Shown one piece after another: positions 27,401-33,400 of a stretch of 64,000 nt of DNA. The number at the start of each line of letters is the position of its first letter. Within the stretch, counting starts at the first letter, position 1. The stretch comes from Saturnia japonica (Eukaryota; Arthropoda; Insecta; Lepidoptera; Saturniidae): the NCBI GenBank assembly GCA_033032175.1, contig CM065322.1, forward strand, positions 1,054,001 through 1,118,000, in the 5' to 3' direction. The notes under the pieces are model-generated. The model was given only the letters and a program-made list of their open reading frames with translations. It searched no databases and was not told where the DNA came from. The position numbers and the translations under genes are program-made.

Positions 27401-30400
27401 TATCAAACAAACACTTGACATTATATACATCACTTTAAATACCAACAAATCTAATTTCCATCTAGGTTGACTTGTTGAAGCATAAAGTTACAATTTTCAA
27501 GGCAATACTCACTAATAGTAAACGGCAGTACATAATAGCAAAGAAGATTCATTATTTCCTGGTGGAGGGACGCCGGAAAAACAGCGACACAATACGCCAC
27601 CAAGTAAGGCAAGTTGTCGATCATGTCATACTCCAAGAAAGGGAGTAGACAGCCCAAACATTGGAGAATTGATTTGCCGAAAGCTTAAAAATAAAATAAA
27701 AATCACATCAATAGAAAATACAAATCAATTTCATCTTGAAATTGATTTGTATATTTTCAGAATTTGTAAGAATATCTTCGCATCACAGTGTCTCGTCGTG
27801 TGTGCCCGAGTTGACATTTAAAGCATCGATGTTACATTTTCCACTATCTGCTCTAAGTTTTTCTATTGGAATCACCATCATTATCATCTTTTGTAACCCG
27901 AGATTGTTTATCGCTAAATTTTGGTTCATGCCCTTTTTCTCGATAGCATTTCAGTACATTCCGCATTTCTGACGACATCGTCGACTCATCTTGGTACTGA
28001 ATATCAGAATATTTACATAAATAATTTGAAAATAACTAAGCCGTACCTTGTATTCCATATTGTAGATGAGGCGTTGTGTCAACAAGCGACGAGACTGCAT
28101 TGAACAGACTCTTGTAATCTAAGTTTGGGTACAGAGCCATTCTATCTGCGTCAGATTCCGGATCACGGATCATTTCAAGTGGCGAATGCGGCACATCTTT
28201 CAGCACACCTAATTTGAATAATTAATTTAATTTCTTTCACTTTGTTACATTTGACTAATACACTTCTCTTTCCTGACAAATATTTTCAGTTACAATTGGA
28301 ACATGAAATTCACATCAAACAGAACAAGGTGCAGGACATGAACATGAACCTTTTCAAAATTAACATTGAACTTACAAAAATCAAATACATTTTTTGGGTG
28401 CAATATTGATATACATAGAAGAGTTGGTAATACTAATAAATAACAATAATATATCCTTAACGGAATTTACGATTAATATGAATGTTCATATTTAAAAATA
28501 AATTGAGAACTAATCATCACTCATCAAAATGCTAGCGACTTAAATTAAATAATATTAGTACAAGTGAAATGACAACAAACAATATATTCGAAAATACTTA
28601 CTGAGCAGCGTCTGAGAGAAGTATTTGACCGTGTTGGCGATTTCGACACCAGAGGGCGGTGGCTGCGAGTTGTGCATTAACCGTACCTGGCAGTCGTAGA
28701 GACTGCGGATCTTCGCTGTGACTGTACACACCACATTCGTTCATATTTCGAAACATACACCTACGTATCTTACGGCGCATAGGCCATTCAGTATCATAAC
28801 CCATTTGTATTGCCTGTCCACTGATGCGGAGCGAAGCTGCGGACCTGTGTTGCGAGTCATTCAAAGAGGGTGGTGGATTCGTAAAATAGGGTTATAGGCA
28901 TCGAAAATCGAAATTTCAGTCTAATTTTTGTTTAAAAAAATGATCGATCATAATTCAAATCATTTTTATTCTTGGAAAATTATGATATAAAGTGAAAATA
29001 GTATTGGAGAAAAAATAATTAAATTTATTCTTCTATGGAATAATTTAAGTGTTATTGTATTACTCGAAAAGTTATATCAGTTGAGCAGCTTCTAGTACCT
29101 ATATATTTTGTTGTAGAATTAAGGTGTTCTAAATATAAAATAATAACAAGACATTTCTGCCGCCATTCGTGTTCTTTACGTGCAAAGTTGCTAATATTTC
29201 CAAAGTGTATTGTTCAAAGAATAACTTAATAAATTATGATTTTATATAAACTTCGTTAAACTCAATGGTTTTTGAGAATAAAAAAATATTTATTTTTTCA
29301 CCAGTTGGACAAAGTGCACTTTTATTTTTTCTCTCAAAACGGTTTCAATTGACAAGTCTAAAATGTATAATGTATATATTAGCATAAAAGAAGATGTTCT
29401 GAATCCTAAATACAAATACACATGTCCAATCATTAGCCGCCGCAACCTAGCGCACTTATTTATTTTTATTTAGGGTTCGCAGTAGCCTAATCTGCAACAG
29501 CAAGTACTCGTATATCAACTAAAAGTTGCTAAAGTATAACAAAATCAAAGTACAAAATTTGATTTCATAGTACAGAAATAAATTTTTCTTCAATATTGTA
29601 ATTAAGAATTTGTATTTTAACAAAAGTTTATGTTCAAGATTAGTAATCCAATTATTAAAAAACTCTGCTACCTCGCTCCGTATTAGTGGATTGGCAGCCT
29701 TAGAATGAAGCTATACGGTGCGTTATCCATACGTTGCGACGTAAAGCAGTAACACTGCGTCTTTGTACATGTATTTAAATCACAACGACTTGTCAAACGA
29801 TGCGTTGCGACGTAGTACGGAAACAGCGCGTGCGTTACGGGCATGGAATCAGGGAGACGAAGCGGGAAGGGTGGAGGCGGTGTAACGCCAGAGAGGCGCA
29901 CGCGCAGCGCAGTATTATGACAAACCCTTCATAGGAACGCAGCGCCGCGACGTCGTAGTATCGGAGGCAATGCGTTGCGACAATGCATTGCTCGTGTGGC
30001 ACTCAATGTTTTTAAATCATTGCGTTGACACTATGACACACTGACAACCCCCCTGTGGCCTCAGCCTTAGGGACAGTAAAATCATCTTTAGGATGCTTCT
30101 CTCGTTTCGTGCAAATCACATGTCCATCAAAAAATTAACAAAACTACGTAATCCATTAATACCAAATTTTAATTTTAGGCAACTTGCATATGTATATTTA
30201 CAAATAAATTATCTGATTGAGGAATAACTAACAACCTAAAAATAAAGAAAATATGCTTAATAATCGTTACCAGCACCAGTCGAAAATTTAAGAGATTTTT
30301 TTGGAAATTGTAAAGCACTGACCGAGAAGTTCGTGATTTTCGTTCAGAACCTCCTTTTTTGTTAATGATTTCTTCTAAATTCTATTTTTTTTTTTCTATG

Positions 30401-33400
30401 TTTTGACACTTCTTTTTAAATTACTATCACTGTCACTGTCGTCGCTTCATATACAGATGTCATTTCGTCATCGCTCTTGAAAAATATTAATATTATGTTC
30501 GCTGGTGTTATAAATTATTTGTCGTTTTTATTTATTTATAATTTACTAATCTTCGCTCTCCTTGCCCTAACATTCCGACGAGCCACCGATGCTGATTTGC
30601 AGATTAGTGCGCTCATTTATTTATTTGGTGTTTAATTTTATTTGATTATATTTTACTTTACTTTTTCGCTCCTCTTATAACATACTTTTCGTATTTTTAT
30701 AACATTCCTTTCGAGTGTTACTCACGATTTTTTTAAATATTATAATTGTCCTGCTACTTTTCTTTACACAGATAAATTTTCAACTTTATCCATTTGGTGC
30801 ATCATAATAAAAACAAAAGTTACTTATTCCTGTTTTCTTCTATATACTTGTAAAATATTATTTATTTATTTAAAAATACGTCAAAAATAGAAGGTGAATA
30901 ATTATTTAGTGTTAATATAATAACAAAGGCCATTGGTAACTCAGTGCGTGTGGCAAAAGTGTAAACTTCTTTGGCGATCAAAAATATTATTCACTATAAA
31001 GTATCTACTTAGAATATAAGCAACTGTTATTTAACCAATAACACACCTTGTCTTTTTTAAATACTTTACTTGTTTTTGTTGTTCGATTTCGTACCAAGTG
31101 TCTTTTTTTTATTGTGCCCATCTAACTCTCTTGATTAATAGCATAGTTCTTGCAGTTTCTTTCTTTGGCTAAGTACTTATTTTCTGTCATTTTGCATCAA
31201 AAACTTTTCTTTGCAAAAACACATCACTAAAATTCAACATTGGAACTGTACTCTGATCACGATCACTTTAAGACATAACTATAAAAGATAATACTTTCAC
31301 TTCGGAAGTAGAGACAAATCGTTGGGCAAGACGAAAGTCCCATTTACAACCATCTTATTATCTTTGGGGTCAGCAATCGTCATCTTTGGTTAAGCCGACC
31401 ATGCTGGGGGAGTAGCATATAAGTTTGCACTTTCTCGACCTAAAGGGTATGAAAGCATTTTAGGCAAGTTTTAATCATATGGAATCCTTAACAGCCTGAG
31501 GGTCTGGATTCAAGACTTCCCGAGTGACCAATACGATTGTTGATGGCTGCTCTGCTGACTCTTTGGCATTTGATACCGCAGTTCCCCATTTTTAGTACAC
31601 ATCCACGACCTAGTTAAAGTTATTTATTAAGCCAGCATGCTGATAAAAATGTAACCAGCAAGCTGAGAGACGTCATAATCAACAGCATGAATTTGTACCT
31701 TGGGTTCGTATCTGACTGGGGTGATGCAGACCTATCAAGTTCAATGTAACTAAAATACAGGCGTGTCTTTTCCATCAAACGTGGACTACTATTAAAATCC
31801 AACACTTCAAGGTCTAGCCGGACTTTTCACCATTCCATTCCTCATTACTTTACTATGTTCATATGTTTGCTAATTTTGCTTATAATTTAGTAGAATTTCA
31901 ATTATTGTGTACTTTTCATATAGTTTTTCATAGGTAAGAAAAAATTTCCAAAAAGCTTTTTTCGCGTATTCTTTGAATTTGCACGGAACGAGAGAACCAT
32001 CCCTTAATAAGAAAAAGTATATGAAATTTGTGAGATTACCTGTTTTCAGAGTTTAGATAATTGGCGTTTTCGATTTCTGATGTACTGCAGATTAAATAAG
32101 CATGATTTAGTGACATAAAGCGATTGTACCTACTGTACCTATTGTGTAAATGACAAAAATCAATAAGTAGATAGGTAGGCTATTGCAAAATGCAATATAT
32201 ATTAAGCAAAAAATCTAGAGACAATTGAAGCAAAAGTAATGCATGAATAATAGAACATTTATAAGTGAGCAAAGTAATATATATAGGTGCATCTAACATT
32301 ATCTAAACATGACACTTGCAGATCTCAGAAGATTTGTGAAGAAGGTAGGAAGTGTATACTGCAATTGTTATAAAAACCAAATATAGAAGAGGCATTACGC
32401 TTTTAAGAACATGACAAATGAGCAACTTCTTTTACAATAGAACATCCAAAAATATATAAAATGATAAAGTTAGAAGCAGATATGCAAAGCCCTATCTAGA
32501 TATGATCATAAATTAGTAATGGGGATGATAGGAGACAGATATTGATTTAACAGCCTATTCCTGAAAGAAAGGTGAGCCACACAAACAAGGGTTCTGGCAC
32601 TGCTACACTTATAATAAATATGAAAGGAAATGTGGAAATTATTATCTTTATTTGTAACAATTCCTTTTTCAGCCTGGAAAGTTAACATATATGTAATTGG
32701 TAAAATAAATAAATTAATTGATAAGCAATCACTTACTTAACATGCTGAATTAACTTGCTTGCCAGTAATGTCTTGCACTAAGTTTATTTAATAGAGTAAA
32801 AGTGTGATTAAAATAATTATTTGGTAAATACTAAACAGTACTTTTATACCATATTATAATGCAATGGGTTGAAATCAACATGTTAATTTGTTATAGTGAT
32901 GGATGACTCAGTTATTTTCACAATGTAATGAAAAAAATTAAGAACAAATTCAAGGGCTCTGTTGAGATTTCATCAGATTCAAGTATTCACATAACATAAG
33001 TTTTATTTCAACAATTGAAGTTACTGATTGTCGTCGTCCATCGCTCACTTTTTGCATTAAAGCACCAAAAGGACACGGGAGTCCCAAAACAATACTACAT
33101 TAAGTAAAAGAATTTCTGCAAATCTTTTATTTGGAACTAGTATTCTTCGAATAAACTATATTATAAGGCAGCAGTATCAGAACATTTTACATTTTTACAA
33201 TTTCAAATATCCTCTACTAAATAACACCAAAACAACAGAAGGTTTTTTTTAAGTACATTTACCACAAGTAAGCTACCTCTGTTAGAGAGTTACAAGTCAG
33301 GAGGACATTGAAAATAGCCTAAACAATTAGGGTATAATGCAAGAAACCCTAGGCTTGACATCAAGGGTCACCATCTTATCAATTATTAAAAAAAATATAT

